Source: Candidatus Anammoxibacter sp.
GTDB lineage: Bacteria > Planctomycetota > Brocadiia > Brocadiales > Anammoxibacteraceae
DNA length: 64,000 nucleotides
Assembly: GCA_021777105.1 (NCBI GenBank)
Contig: JAIQZQ010000066.1
Span: forward strand, 112,228 to 176,227
Direction: 5' to 3'
Positions 46,501-56,044 of this stretch are shown piece after piece. The notes beneath the pieces are model-generated. The model did no database searches and was not told where the DNA came from. It was given only the letters and a program-made list of their open reading frames with translations. How positions within the stretch are numbered: position 1 is the first letter of the stretch; each line of letters starts with the position of its first letter. Made by a program: the position numbers and the translations under genes.

Positions 46501-49500
46501 ATCGCCGGTTTTTTCATTCGCAATCTCAATCCAGTGACGTTCACGCTGAAACGGATATGTAGGCAAGACCACACGGCGGCAATCGCGCCCCTCATAAAAT
46601 TTATCCCAATCTATATAAACGCCCTTGGCATATAATTTACCCAATTCAACAGGAGCCGGCCAATTATCCCGGACGCCGTTTTCATGGTCGGATTCAAAAC
46701 CAATTTCATGACTGTCGGCGGATATCCCATCGCTTTCACGCCCTTCAACAAAAAGCCGCAGTTTCCCGCAAAGCCCTTTAGTAGTTTCCTCAACTATGCT
46801 CAACCGACAATTAAAGTGAGCCCTGCCAACGCTTGCCGTATAACATACATCTTCAATATTCAGGCCGGAAGCCCCTGACAAATAGTTCTCATACCGGCCG
46901 GCCAACTCTTTAAGCGCGCCGTCCGTCTTTGCGGATAAGACAAAAATAGACGCGGCCCCTTTCTTTTCAACATCAGGCGTTTTTCGGTTTTTGCCGTTTC
47001 GTGAAGGAGCTTCTCCTAATACCACATGCGCATTGGTTCCGCTTGCGCCAAACGAGCTTACGCCGGCGACCCTGCTTACGGAATCCCATGGTTTTAATTC
47101 ATCCGCGACTTGTATAGGCAGTTTATCCCACTCTATTTTGGGATTAGGTTTATTAAAGTGCAAGCTGGGCGGTATTTCACGATGCTGAAGAGACATAACC
47201 GTTTTAATAAATCCGGCAATGCCCGCTGCAGCTTCAAGATGGCCAACATTCGTCTTTACCGTTCCTATGCGCAACGGTTCGGTTAAGGCATGTTCCTTAA
47301 AAACTTCGCCAAGCGCCCCTGCCTCAATGGGGTCGCCCAATGATGTGCCCGTGCCGTGCGCCTCGATATAGCTCACATCAATTGGCGCAACATTCGCGTT
47401 GACCATTGCTTGCCTGATTACCCTCCGTTGCGATTGACCGTTAGGCACGGTAAATCCGGCGCCGGGGCCGTCCTGATTTACAGCGGATCCTTTAATCACG
47501 GCAAATATGTTGTCGTTATCAGACACCGCATCGCTCAACCGTTTTAAGAGAACCATTCCGCAACCTTCGCCGCGAACGTATCCGTTGGCCGTCGCGTCAA
47601 AAGTTTTGCACCGGCCGTCAGGCGCCAGCATTTTTGCCTTTGAGAAATTTATAAAAAGTTCAGGCGCTAGTAACAAACCAACGCCGCCGGCAAAGGCCAT
47701 GCCGCATTCGTTGTTGCGCAAACTCTGACATGCCAGATGCAACGACACAAGCGACGACGAACAGGCCGTATCCAATGACATGCACGGCCCGGTAAGGCCG
47801 AATGTATATGAAATACGCCCGGCAGCCATGCATAATATATTGCCGGTCGCATAATATGCGTTAATCGATTTCAGATCCTGTTGCTTTGCCTGTAAATTTG
47901 CGTAATCAAAAGTGCTGATCCCTAAAAACACGCCCGAACGGCTGCCAATAAGCTGTTGCGGAGATTGCCCTCCATTTTCCATCGTTTCCCACGCAACTTC
48001 CAGCGCCAACCGCTGCTGTGGGTCAAGATTCACGGCCTCCCTGGGCGATATGCCGAAAAAAGTTCCGTCAAACATATCAACCTGATCCAGAAATCCGCCG
48101 TGCCTGGCGTATGATTTGCCGGGCGCGTTTGGATCGGGATCGTAAAAAGCCCCAACATCCCACCTGCCCGGCGGGATCTCGCTTACGGCATCGCCCCCGT
48201 TTCGAAGCAATCTCCAAAAAGATTCCGGAGTGTCGCATCCGCCGGGAAAACGGCACCCCATGCCGATTACCGCAATAGGCTCGGCAAGTGACGCTGAGTC
48301 AACAACATTTGAATGGACATTATAAACATCGTCGGAATATTGAATATCTTCTATTTTTAACTCTTGCGCAAGATAGCTAACAATAGCCTCAACCGTGGGA
48401 TAATCAAATACCAATGTAGAAGGAAGCGATAAGCCTAATGACTCCTCCAGACGGCCTCCAAGATCAACAGCCATTAAAGAATCAACACCCAGATCAAACA
48501 ATCCTTTTTTCGAATCAATTCGTTCAGGGCTGTCTAAACCTATTACCTCAGCCACAATAGAGACGAAATGAGTTTTTAGCGCAGCTGCCCGCTCTTCAAC
48601 CGGAATGGTTTCAAGACCGGCAACAAAAGAGTCATTGCCGATAGCCACATTTTTTACTGTATTATCTTTTCCTGTTTCAACGGGCTCCCCTATAGAACTA
48701 TTTAACTTTTCAGCCCCTTTTTGCGCCCCCGATATCAGAGCCGAACGGCTCAGCCTTCTGGCTTTAAAACCTTTAATCTCTGCTATGAGGCGGCCTGAAT
48801 CGGTCATCAATAAAATATCGCCGGCCACGCTCCCGCCCGCCTCTTCATATACGTTTATTCCTGAACGGCACCACAAATAACGGAACTCGCCCGGTTCACC
48901 GTAAAACAGAAATTCATCAATGGTAAAAGGCACAAATATTGAGTCGTCTGCATTGTTTTTTTGATTCTTCTCCCCTTCACAAAGCGCCGCTCCCTGAATG
49001 CAGAAAAATTGAACGCATGAGTCTATTAAGCCCGGATACAACTTGAATTCATCCGTATTTATAGGAGTTTCCGGCTTATTTAAACGGCAGTAACCGGTTT
49101 GGCCGTCATGCCATATGCGATCAATCCACCTGAAAGATGGGCCAACATAATGGCCTGAAGAGCAAATATCATTATAAAAACTCTCGCCGTCAATAGTCTC
49201 TAACCGGTTAAGCGATTCCTCATCAGGAGGCGAAGTTTTACCCTGATTATTATCAACTGAAAAATTGTTAAGCGTTCCTGTAACATGAATAATCCAACTC
49301 TCATTATCAACGCCGTCGCTGCAAGGCGAGCTTGCAAGTTTAAATGAATATCCCAGACCGGAGCCTTCTGAATTCAGGATTAGTTGCGTTGCCCTCTCTT
49401 CACGGCCGGCAATAACCATAGGTTCCTGAAAATGAAGGTTTTCAAGAACAGCCGGCAAGGCTCCAAACGACTCGTTTGCGGCTTGCAGCGCCATTGATAT

Positions 49501-52416
49501 ATGCGAGGCCCCGGCAACAATCAGCTCCCCAAATAATTTATGATCCTTTAAATACAGAGGGTAGCCGGCATTAAAACGGGACTCAAACCGAATCTCTTTT
49601 GAGAACGGCAATTGCAGCCGCCCCCCCGGCAGCTTGCCTGAAAGTTGCGGGCTTTGATCATGCGCGCCCTCAATCCAGCAACGCTCTCGTTGAAACGGGT
49701 ATGTAGGCAACGCGACACGACGACGCGTATAACCCTGATCAAAGGCATTCCAGTCTATTGGCGCGCCCAGCAGATATAACTCGCCCAGGCTCAACAATAT
49801 CCGTTCCCAATCATCCTTGCCCCTTTGCAAACACGGCATCCAATTGGCGTCGGCTTCTATTAAACACTTTTTGCCCATGCCGATAAGCACGGGGTGAGGC
49901 CCAATCTCAACAAACACGTTCTGTTTGTTGTTATAAAGAGTCTTAATGCCTTCATAAAACCTAACCGGTTTGCATATGTGATTTACCCAATATTCAGGCG
50001 TGGCCGCTTCGTCGCCTATAAAATCGCCGGTAACATTTGATATAAGCCCTAGTTTTGGAGTTGAAAACGCAACGCCGGAAGCTATCTTTTCAAAATCAGC
50101 CAATATAGGCTGCATAAGCGAGGAGTGAAAAGCGTGCGATACGTTTAAACGTTGAGATGAAATATTTTCATTTTTAAATTTTCCGCATATCTCATCCACC
50201 TCAGAGCTACCGCCGGATATTATAATAAGTTTCGGCCCGTTAACAGCGGCAATTGACACGGCGTTGTTATATGGAGCCAACGCATTTTCCACAGTGGACT
50301 CATCACTGAAAATAGCGGCCATGGCGCCGTTTCGCGGCAATGATTGTATAAGGCGGCCACGTTCCGCAATAAGTTTTAACCCATCTTCAAGACTAAACAC
50401 TCCGGCAATGCATGCCGCAACATATTCCCCAACGCTGTGACCCATTGTTATGGAAGGTTTAACGCCCCATGACATCCATAACTTAGCCAGCGCGTATTCC
50501 AGTGAAAATAATGCCGGCTGTGTATATGCCGTTTCATCCAAGAGCGAACCGCCCTCATTGCCGGCGGAAGGATACAATAGATCTATAAGCGATTTTTCAA
50601 GAGAGGCTCCGAGTATTTCATTGCAAAGGTTAAGGGCGTCGCGAAACTCAGGCTGGTTTTCATAAAGACCTCGTCCCATATTCTCATATTGCGATCCCTG
50701 GCCGGTAAACATAAACGTAATATCAGGGGCGCCTTTTTCACGCCCAACAAATACTCCCGAATCCTGATCCCCGTTTCTATACGCTGAAAGTTTGCCGCTT
50801 ATCTCCTTGCCTGAAGAGCCGGTAACATTAAGGCGAAAAGGCAGATGTGAACGGCGTGTGTTGGCAGTAAAACATACGTCTTCAACCAATAAACCTGCGT
50901 CTGAAAAGACATCCTTCTCATACTTTTCAGCCAGGCAATCCAACGCCTTGCCGTCTTTGGCGGATAGCGTTAATATATGCAGCGGGCGCTCAGGCGCTGA
51001 TGTTTGAGCTGTTTTATCCGGTTTATCATCAACAGGCGCAAACTCTTCAAACACCACATGGGCGTTTGTCCCTGAAAAGCCGAACGCGCTAACTCCGGCT
51101 ATTTTACGCGGGAAATGCGCAGGCCATGGCTTTGTTGAAACAGGCACATCTATAGGATAACTATCCCACTTAATATGAGGGCTTGGTTTATTAAAATGCA
51201 GGTGCGCCGGCAGCTCCCTGTTTTTAAGAGACAGGATGACCTTAATAGCGCCCGCAATACCGGAAGCCGCCTCAAGGTGGCCTATATTTGTTTTAACCGA
51301 ACCAACTGTAAGAGAATTATCAGCAGACCGGTCGCCAAACACAGCGCCGATGGCTCCCATTTCAATAGGATCGCCAAGGGAAGTGCCGGTGCCGTGCGCT
51401 TCAACATAACTTACCTGATTCGGATCAACACCGCCGCTTTCAAGCGCGCCGCGAATAACCGCCTCCTGAGCCTTGCCGCTGGGCACGGTTAAACCGCCCC
51501 TTGCCCCGTCCTGGTTAACAGCGGAACCACGAATAACCGTCAGGATATTATCCCCGTCGCCTAACGCGTCGGAAAAACGTTTAAGCGCGATTATGCCGCA
51601 CCCTTCCCCACGCGCATAACCGTCGGCAGCCGCGTCAAACGTTTTACAACGCCCGTCCGGCGCCAGCATGCGCGCTTTTGAGAAATTAACAAACGGGTAA
51701 GGTGACAGAAGCAAACCAACCCCGCCGGTTAAAGCAAGGTTGCATTCCCCACGCCGCAAACTGTTGCACGCTAGATGTATTGAGACCAATGATGATGAGC
51801 ATGCCGTGTCTACGGATACGGCAGGCCCGCTTAAACCAAGAATATAAGACAACCTGCCGGCGGCAACGCTCAAAACATTGCCGCTGGTAAAATATGCGTC
51901 AATGCCTTTAGGGTCGCCCAACCCGGACCGAATCAAAGCGTAATCAAATGTGCTTATACCTATAAACACCCCCGCCTGAGAGCCGAACAGTTTATCCGCC
52001 GGGATGTTGGCGTTTTCCAATGCCTCCCAGGTAGTTTCAAGCAACAGACGTTGCTGAGGATCCATGCCCGCCGCCTCTTTTGGAGTAATGCTGAAAAATT
52101 CAGGATCAAACTTGTCAACCGATTTGATAAACGCGCCTTGTTTAACATACATCTTTCCCGGAGCTTCCGGATCTGGATCATAATAGGAATCAACATTCCA
52201 TCGGTCATCAGGCATGTCCGTCATCGCATCCTTGCCGTTGCGCAACAGTTCCCAATACGCATCCGGAGTGTCGGCCCCGCCTGGAAAACGGCACCCCACG
52301 CCGACTACCGCAATAGGTTCAGCGTCCGCAAGTTTAACCTTAGGTCTAAGTTGTTGCGCCGCATAAGCCAGCTTGGCCGTTGACAGGGTTGAAACCTGCT
52401 TCATTATATCACTCAT
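43519..52416 (-). CDS. Type I PKS, modules 3-4: KS-AT-DH-ACP / KS-DH-KR-ACP (module 4 without AT)
   Basis: 2965 residues. Module 3: KS (33-460, C206); AT (568-865, S661 in GHSVGEY, HAFH at 761-764, malonyl-type); DH (about 945-1225, H959-xxx-G963, but Ala968 for the usual Pro; D1132-xxx-Q); ACP (S1313). There is no KR. Module 4: KS (1378-1800, C1552); the KS-AT linker runs to about 1893 and the post-AT linker (LGKLYAKGVYIDWDKF, LPTYPFQRERHW) resumes at about 1925, so the AT is absent. DH (2005-2290) has HxxxE (E2026 for Gly) with P2031. KR (structural half 2330-2540, catalytic 2558-2780; Y2708, LDD). ACP (S2881). The tail NASEDEIAEMLARELMD is a docking helix toward module 5. Confidence 0.93.
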   Translation of the reverse strand: MSDIMKQVSTLSTAKLAYAAQQLRPKVKLADAEPIAVVGVGCRFPGGADTPDAYWELLRNGKDAMTDMPDDRWNVDSYYDPDPEAPGKMYVKQGAFIKSVDKFDPEFFSITPKEAAGMDPQQRLLLETTWEALENANIPADKLFGSQAGVFIGISTFDYALIRSGLGDPKGIDAYFTSGNVLSVAAGRLSYILGLSGPAVSVDTACSSSLVSIHLACNSLRRGECNLALTGGVGLLLSPYPFVNFSKARMLAPDGRCKTFDAAADGYARGEGCGIIALKRFSDALGDGDNILTVIRGSAVNQDGARGGLTVPSGKAQEAVIRGALESGGVDPNQVSYVEAHGTGTSLGDPIEMGAIGAVFGDRSADNSLTVGSVKTNIGHLEAASGIAGAIKVILSLKNRELPAHLHFNKPSPHIKWDSYPIDVPVSTKPWPAHFPRKIAGVSAFGFSGTNAHVVFEEFAPVDDKPDKTAQTSAPERPLHILTLSAKDGKALDCLAEKYEKDVFSDAGLLVEDVCFTANTRRSHLPFRLNVTGSSGKEISGKLSAYRNGDQDSGVFVGREKGAPDITFMFTGQGSQYENMGRGLYENQPEFRDALNLCNEILGASLEKSLIDLLYPSAGNEGGSLLDETAYTQPALFSLEYALAKLWMSWGVKPSITMGHSVGEYVAACIAGVFSLEDGLKLIAERGRLIQSLPRNGAMAAIFSDESTVENALAPYNNAVSIAAVNGPKLIIISGGSSEVDEICGKFKNENISSQRLNVSHAFHSSLMQPILADFEKIASGVAFSTPKLGLISNVTGDFIGDEAATPEYWVNHICKPVRFYEGIKTLYNNKQNVFVEIGPHPVLIGMGKKCLIEADANWMPCLQRGKDDWERILLSLGELYLLGAPIDWNAFDQGYTRRRVALPTYPFQRERCWIEGAHDQSPQLSGKLPGGRLQLPFSKEIRFESRFNAGYPLYLKDHKLFGELIVAGASHISMALQAANESFGALPAVLENLHFQEPMVIAGREERATQLILNSEGSGLGYSFKLASSPCSDGVDNESWIIHVTGTLNNFSVDNNQGKTSPPDEESLNRLETIDGESFYNDICSSGHYVGPSFRWIDRIWHDGQTGYCRLNKPETPINTDEFKLYPGLIDSCVQFFCIQGAALCEGEKNQKNNADDSIFVPFTIDEFLFYGEPGEFRYLWCRSGINVYEEAGGSVAGDILLMTDSGRLIAEIKGFKARRLSRSALISGAQKGAEKLNSSIGEPVETGKDNTVKNVAIGNDSFVAGLETIPVEERAAALKTHFVSIVAEVIGLDSPERIDSKKGLFDLGVDSLMAVDLGGRLEESLGLSLPSTLVFDYPTVEAIVSYLAQELKIEDIQYSDDVYNVHSNVVDSASLAEPIAVIGMGCRFPGGCDTPESFWRLLRNGGDAVSEIPPGRWDVGAFYDPDPNAPGKSYARHGGFLDQVDMFDGTFFGISPREAVNLDPQQRLALEVAWETMENGGQSPQQLIGSRSGVFLGISTFDYANLQAKQQDLKSINAYYATGNILCMAAGRISYTFGLTGPCMSLDTACSSSLVSLHLACQSLRNNECGMAFAGGVGLLLAPELFINFSKAKMLAPDGRCKTFDATANGYVRGEGCGMVLLKRLSDAVSDNDNIFAVIKGSAVNQDGPGAGFTVPNGQSQRRVIRQAMVNANVAPIDVSYIEAHGTGTSLGDPIEAGALGEVFKEHALTEPLRIGTVKTNVGHLEAAAGIAGFIKTVMSLQHREIPPSLHFNKPNPKIEWDKLPIQVADELKPWDSVSRVAGVSSFGASGTNAHVVLGEAPSRNGKNRKTPDVEKKGAASIFVLSAKTDGALKELAGRYENYLSGASGLNIEDVCYTASVGRAHFNCRLSIVEETTKGLCGKLRLFVEGRESDGISADSHEIGFESDHENGVRDNWPAPVELGKLYAKGVYIDWDKFYEGRDCRRVVLPTYPFQRERHWIEIANEKTGDTRLSKDRLVQLPGSVAIHPLLDNRLQLAGSDEIRFESRISSKTPEFLGDHIVFERVVFPLAYCMEMVIAAADIILQSSSIVLKNVEVRRPLIVPEGELRLAQLVFAPDSSGAQSFKLFSRAAGDDAAWTLHISGRVSSGEAKTEIGRVGLSGLQATCHNEVDVEDCYKMYKSRGVDLGPCFRSIGELWRGNVEQSPVMNLKSSEILSRIILPEPLKGKVNGYYLHPALLDGCFQSLGAALPGGDESYLPTSIESMTINYSLLPTRRLKEGVDAEEDFHFWCHTNIEPSGDGQQNFRADLTVFDKQSNVGALIQGLSVRKAPRDVILRGLQKEETGINRDMFYSVDWRRSDNAPAGQVGSDSGEWLIFADCRDVGRELSALLKAGGGGCKLISAGHEFKVTDDGNVEINPADPAHYMRLFNDDPVDTVYRGVVYLWGLDIEDYLPGSGNHGVNEARKNGDQRSLITNLQSLVNLVKAMAGSGGLQHPRLCIATRAAQDTGGGETRINAGQAPLWGLGSVIALEHPKLKCVRMDLDASGGNAESSALLNEILNPVADDAIAWRNNERYVSRLGRLEAQKVETQINFAEPDGSYLITGGLGALGLKTAQWMVEKGAQCLSLAGRNEPSDNAADIIKELEGKGARINVIKSDVSNYNDAVSLFDNIKSSALPLKGIVHAAGALDDTALSGMDRARLEKVVAPKADGAWNLHLLTADMKLDFFICYSSASALLGSAGQGNYAAANAFMDALMSVRRSSGLPGLSVNWGPWAESGMAANLDNRNRAGIDAAGIEFLVPERGFMALEHLINSGVGRAGVIPINWPKYLKRIYGNVYPPFFEEFESEVKAEDKAATSKGKSAFIDRLKDTPVDDRIDALSEYVAGQVALVLNAGAVKKLKPDQIEPRQRLFDAGMDSLMAAEFKDNIENDLGGALQPTLLFDYPTVEAVVGYLANEVIDLAFSSKDVEESKVDDKLDNASEDEIAEMLARELMDIQTEKGE

Positions 52417-52582
52417 CTATTTTGTCACTCTCTTTATGCGTTTGCATGTTTGTAATTGTTTAGGTAGATTAAACTACAAGCTGTTCCTGGAGGCTCTGCC
52501 TCTTATCTCAGGCATTAAAGCCTGAAGTATTATTTTCTTCAATTAAAATGTTCCGGCAAAGTTATTGCCATGCTTTTAAACG

Positions 52583-52638
52583 AGAGGCAGAGCCTCTAAG
52601 GACACCGCGTTACAAGGCAGGAGCCTTGTAACGAGTAA
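52583..52638. repeat. Palindromic repeat, second copy
   Basis: Nearly exact inverted copy of 34863-34918, with the AGAGGC/GCCTCT and GTTACAAGGC/GCCTTGTAAC hairpins. It lies in the 236-bp gap between the module 3-4 gene and the module 2 gene, with a further GGAGGCTCTGCCTC hairpin (about 52488) and CAGGCATTAAAGCCTG (52510-52525). Confidence 0.75.
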
Positions 52639-52652
52639 AACGAAAGTTACGC

Positions 52653-55600
52653 CTATGGTCTTTTTTTATTTATAATTTCGTCTGCAACTTCGTTTTCAGT
52701 CATATTTTCTATCCCTGACAAAAACGAATCAAGATCGTTATCATCATTTAAATTATTTCCATTTTTAGAGTCAACACCTGACCCCGGCGACAAGGCGCCG
52801 GCCGTGTCATCGTCCGACGCCGAATCATTAATCTTTAACTCGTCCATCAGATAATCCGCAATAGCGTCGATAGTGGGGTAATCAAAAAGCAGAGTCGGGC
52901 GAAACTCGCGGCCAAATGCGGCCCCTATGTCGCTAATTAACACAACCGCCATTATGGAATCCATACCCTCGTCAAACAGCCTCATTCCCGGCTCTATCTC
53001 CTCGTCTTCCTCCATTTTCAGAACAACAGCAACGCATGCGCTGATAAAAGAGATCAATATTGAACGCCGTCTTGCAGGCGCCGCGTCTTGAAGTTGATCA
53101 ATTATATTAGAGTCAGCCTTATTTTTCAAAGAAAAGGATTTAGCGGCCGGTTTGTCGCTGTTTGCTGTAAGATTGGTTTTAGTTTTGTTCAGCAACGCAT
53201 CATGATTTGCCTTTCGAAATTCAAAACGGGACACTTCCGCAATTATGCGGCCTTTTTCATCCGACAATCGCAATTCATTACAGCCGGAACCGTCGCGCAA
53301 GCCTGCATTGTTCGCAAAATATGCCCGGCACCATAATTGGCCAGGGTTTTCAGCAACACCATAAAAGCTGAATGATGATATGCTAAACGGCAATAACGGC
53401 CCCTCTTCTTTATCAGAATCTTTTGCGCCGCTGCTCAGAAAGCTATTTAACAACTGAAAACATGTGTCAAGCAAACCGGGATGCAACCTGTATATGCCGT
53501 TTTCATTAACCGATTTAACATTGTTCAATCGGCAAAGCGCATCCCCGGAGCCTTGCCAATACCTCTCGCCCCATTGAAACATAGGGCCAAATTGCAAACC
53601 CTCGCCGGTATGATTTAAATAAAACTCATCAGCGGTCAGCTCTTTGTCACAGCCGGATTTAACTCTCTCTATGTTAGCGGTTTCATTATCATTGGCGTCA
53701 TGTTCTACTGTAAGCGGCGCCGCTTTGCCGGAAACATGGGTTGTCCATAAATCGTCATCTCCTGAAGCCCGGTCTTCAAGCGTCTCGGAAGAGACGGCGC
53801 TTATTAATTTAAATGAGTATTTTCCGCTGCCTAACGGCGAGAAAATCAATTGGACTTTTATGCCGCCTTGATCAGGAATAACCATTGCCCGCGAAAACAG
53901 GACATCCTCCAGCGCGCACGCTTTCATGCCGAACGCATGATCAACTCCGGTTAATACCAAAGATATATGAAACGCCGCGGCGCCGACCACACGGCCAAAT
54001 ATTTTGTGGTCTTTCATATATGAAGGCGAGCCGGCGCTAACCTCCGATTCAAACCGCGCCTCATCTGAAAACGGCAATCGAAGAGGCTCCCCGCACAAAG
54101 GTTGGCTATCACGCGCAACAGGAGCCGGCTTCTCAACCCAATAACGTTTACGCTGAAAAGGGTATGTGGGCAGCGGTATAGAACGGCATCTGGAATCGCG
54201 ATAAAAAATGTTCCATGCTATATTTTTGCCGTTTACATAAGCCTGGCCCAGTTTGTCCAATTCAGCTTTTGAATGAATATTTTCAAATTTATCAATAGTT
54301 CCGCTTTGCAAAGCTTCCGACCCGGATATTGCGCAATCCGTAGATCTTCCATTAATGAAATCCTTTAACTTGCCGGAGAGGCCGGCTATTGACAAAACAG
54401 TCGCGCTTAATCTGCGGCTAAAATCGGCGCGCCCCTTGTTAACGGTATAGCAAACATCATCTAGCGCGACGTTCGGCTCCGAATCAAAGTAATCCGCATA
54501 GATTCCCGCCAATTGCCGCAACGCTTCGTCGCTTTTAGCCGATATAGTGAATATACGGAACTGCCTCTCCTCATTCATATTTGCATTGCTATTGACAACA
54601 GTTTCCGGGTTTGCGCTATATCCCTCCACAATTACGTGCGCGTTAACGCCGCTCATACCGAATGAACTTACCCCGGCAAACATCTTCTCGTTATCAGGCC
54701 ATTGAGTTGCGCCTGTTGGAACGGAAACCGGAATATTATCCCAATCTATATGAGGGTTGGGCGTCTTAAAATGCAGATGCGGAGGTATCCGACTATGCGT
54801 CATAGAGAGAACGACCTTTATCAGCCCCGCAACTCCGGCGGCGGCTTCAAGATGGCCGACATTTGTTTTAACCGATCCGATCAGCAATGGATTGTCTGAA
54901 GACCGTTTACGGCAAAGCGTTGAAGCAAGCGCCCCAACCTCTATGGGGTCGCCTAAAGATGTGCCGGTTCCATGGGCTTCAATATAGTTAATCATATCCG
55001 GGCAGACATTTGCGTTCTCAAGAGCCTGAAGGATAACCTTTTCCTGCGCCAGTTCATTAGGCACGGTTAAACCGCTGCCCGGCCCGTCATGATTTATTGC
55101 CGACCCACGAATCAAAGCGAGAATGTTATCGTTGTCCGCAACCGCATCAGAAAGGCGTTTAAGAACAACCGCGCCGCATCCTTCACCGCGCGAAAAACCG
55201 TTGGCAAAAGCGTCAAATGTTTTCGACCGGCAATCAGGAGCAACCGCGCCGGTCATTGAAAGAAATACGCTTATCTCCGGCGATATTATCAGGTGAGAGC
55301 CCCCCGCAATAGCAAGATCAGACTCATTGGCGCGCAATCCCATGCATGCAAGATGCACGGCGGCCAGGGATGATGAGCAAGCAGTGTCAATCGCAAGATT
55401 CGGCCCTTGCAACCCCAAAACATACGACAGCCTGCCCGGGGCAAAACATAAAAGGTTGCCGGATCCGGAATAGGCGTTTATCCTTTCAGAATCGCCGCAA
55501 TTCATCTCTAACCGGCTGTAATCATTTTGCCCAATCCCCATGTAAACGCCTGTTTTTGAATTTTTTAAACTATCAGGCCCAATGCCCCCATTCTCAATCG

Positions 55601-56000
55601 CCTCCCAACACACCTCAAGAAGAATGCGGTGTTGGGGATCCATGCTTTCAGCTTCGCGCCGTGAAATCCCAAAAAAGTTGGCGTCAAACTTATCAATATC
55701 ATTTATAAAACCACCCTGTTTAAAGTTGATCTTGCCGGGAACCGTATGATCCGCGTCATAATACGCGTCAACATCCCACCTGTCGCGAGGAATATCAACA
55801 ATAGCGTCATTGCCGTTGAGTAGCAACTCCCAAAACTTGTCAGGATTATCCGAGCCGCCGGGAAAACGGCACCCCATGCCGATAATAGCAATAGGCTCGC
55901 ATTTGGCCCGCTCCATATCCTCAATTTTTAAACGCGCCCTGTTCAACGCAACCCGCGAGCGTTTAAATAGAGCCGTATGTTTTTCTGAAATTTTGTCCAT
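52653..56000 (-). CDS. Type I PKS, module 2: KS-DH-ACP without AT or KR
   Basis: 1115 residues. N-terminal docking helix (1-33). KS (36-462) with C208 (DTACSSS), H343 and H383. The KS-AT linker (ISAKSDEALRQLAGIY) runs to about 555. The post-AT linker (LGQAYVNGKNIAWN, LPTYPFQRKRYW) starts at about 584. About 25 residues therefore stand where some 300 residues of AT should be. DH (about 645-935) has H665-xxx-G669 but Ala674 instead of Pro; the second motif is LDTCFQ. There is no KR. ACP Ser is S1015, followed by an acidic linker and a docking helix (TENEVADEIINKK). The extender must be loaded in trans. The DH has no KR product from its own module, so it may act on the incoming chain or be inactive. 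Confidence 0.92.
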   Translation of the reverse strand: MDKISEKHTALFKRSRVALNRARLKIEDMERAKCEPIAIIGMGCRFPGGSDNPDKFWELLLNGNDAIVDIPRDRWDVDAYYDADHTVPGKINFKQGGFINDIDKFDANFFGISRREAESMDPQHRILLEVCWEAIENGGIGPDSLKNSKTGVYMGIGQNDYSRLEMNCGDSERINAYSGSGNLLCFAPGRLSYVLGLQGPNLAIDTACSSSLAAVHLACMGLRANESDLAIAGGSHLIISPEISVFLSMTGAVAPDCRSKTFDAFANGFSRGEGCGAVVLKRLSDAVADNDNILALIRGSAINHDGPGSGLTVPNELAQEKVILQALENANVCPDMINYIEAHGTGTSLGDPIEVGALASTLCRKRSSDNPLLIGSVKTNVGHLEAAAGVAGLIKVVLSMTHSRIPPHLHFKTPNPHIDWDNIPVSVPTGATQWPDNEKMFAGVSSFGMSGVNAHVIVEGYSANPETVVNSNANMNEERQFRIFTISAKSDEALRQLAGIYADYFDSEPNVALDDVCYTVNKGRADFSRRLSATVLSIAGLSGKLKDFINGRSTDCAISGSEALQSGTIDKFENIHSKAELDKLGQAYVNGKNIAWNIFYRDSRCRSIPLPTYPFQRKRYWVEKPAPVARDSQPLCGEPLRLPFSDEARFESEVSAGSPSYMKDHKIFGRVVGAAAFHISLVLTGVDHAFGMKACALEDVLFSRAMVIPDQGGIKVQLIFSPLGSGKYSFKLISAVSSETLEDRASGDDDLWTTHVSGKAAPLTVEHDANDNETANIERVKSGCDKELTADEFYLNHTGEGLQFGPMFQWGERYWQGSGDALCRLNNVKSVNENGIYRLHPGLLDTCFQLLNSFLSSGAKDSDKEEGPLLPFSISSFSFYGVAENPGQLWCRAYFANNAGLRDGSGCNELRLSDEKGRIIAEVSRFEFRKANHDALLNKTKTNLTANSDKPAAKSFSLKNKADSNIIDQLQDAAPARRRSILISFISACVAVVLKMEEDEEIEPGMRLFDEGMDSIMAVVLISDIGAAFGREFRPTLLFDYPTIDAIADYLMDELKINDSASDDDTAGALSPGSGVDSKNGNNLNDDNDLDSFLSGIENMTENEVADEIINKKRP

Positions 56001-56044
56001 TTTAAAATCTTATTTACTGTTTAACGATAAATATTAAGCGATTC

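Noticed and set aside
52653..56000. Reading this as a typical trans-AT PKS
   Set aside because: The KS-AT and post-AT linkers (LPTYPFQRKRYW) remain, and sister modules carry intact AT domains, so a decayed cis-AT system fits better.
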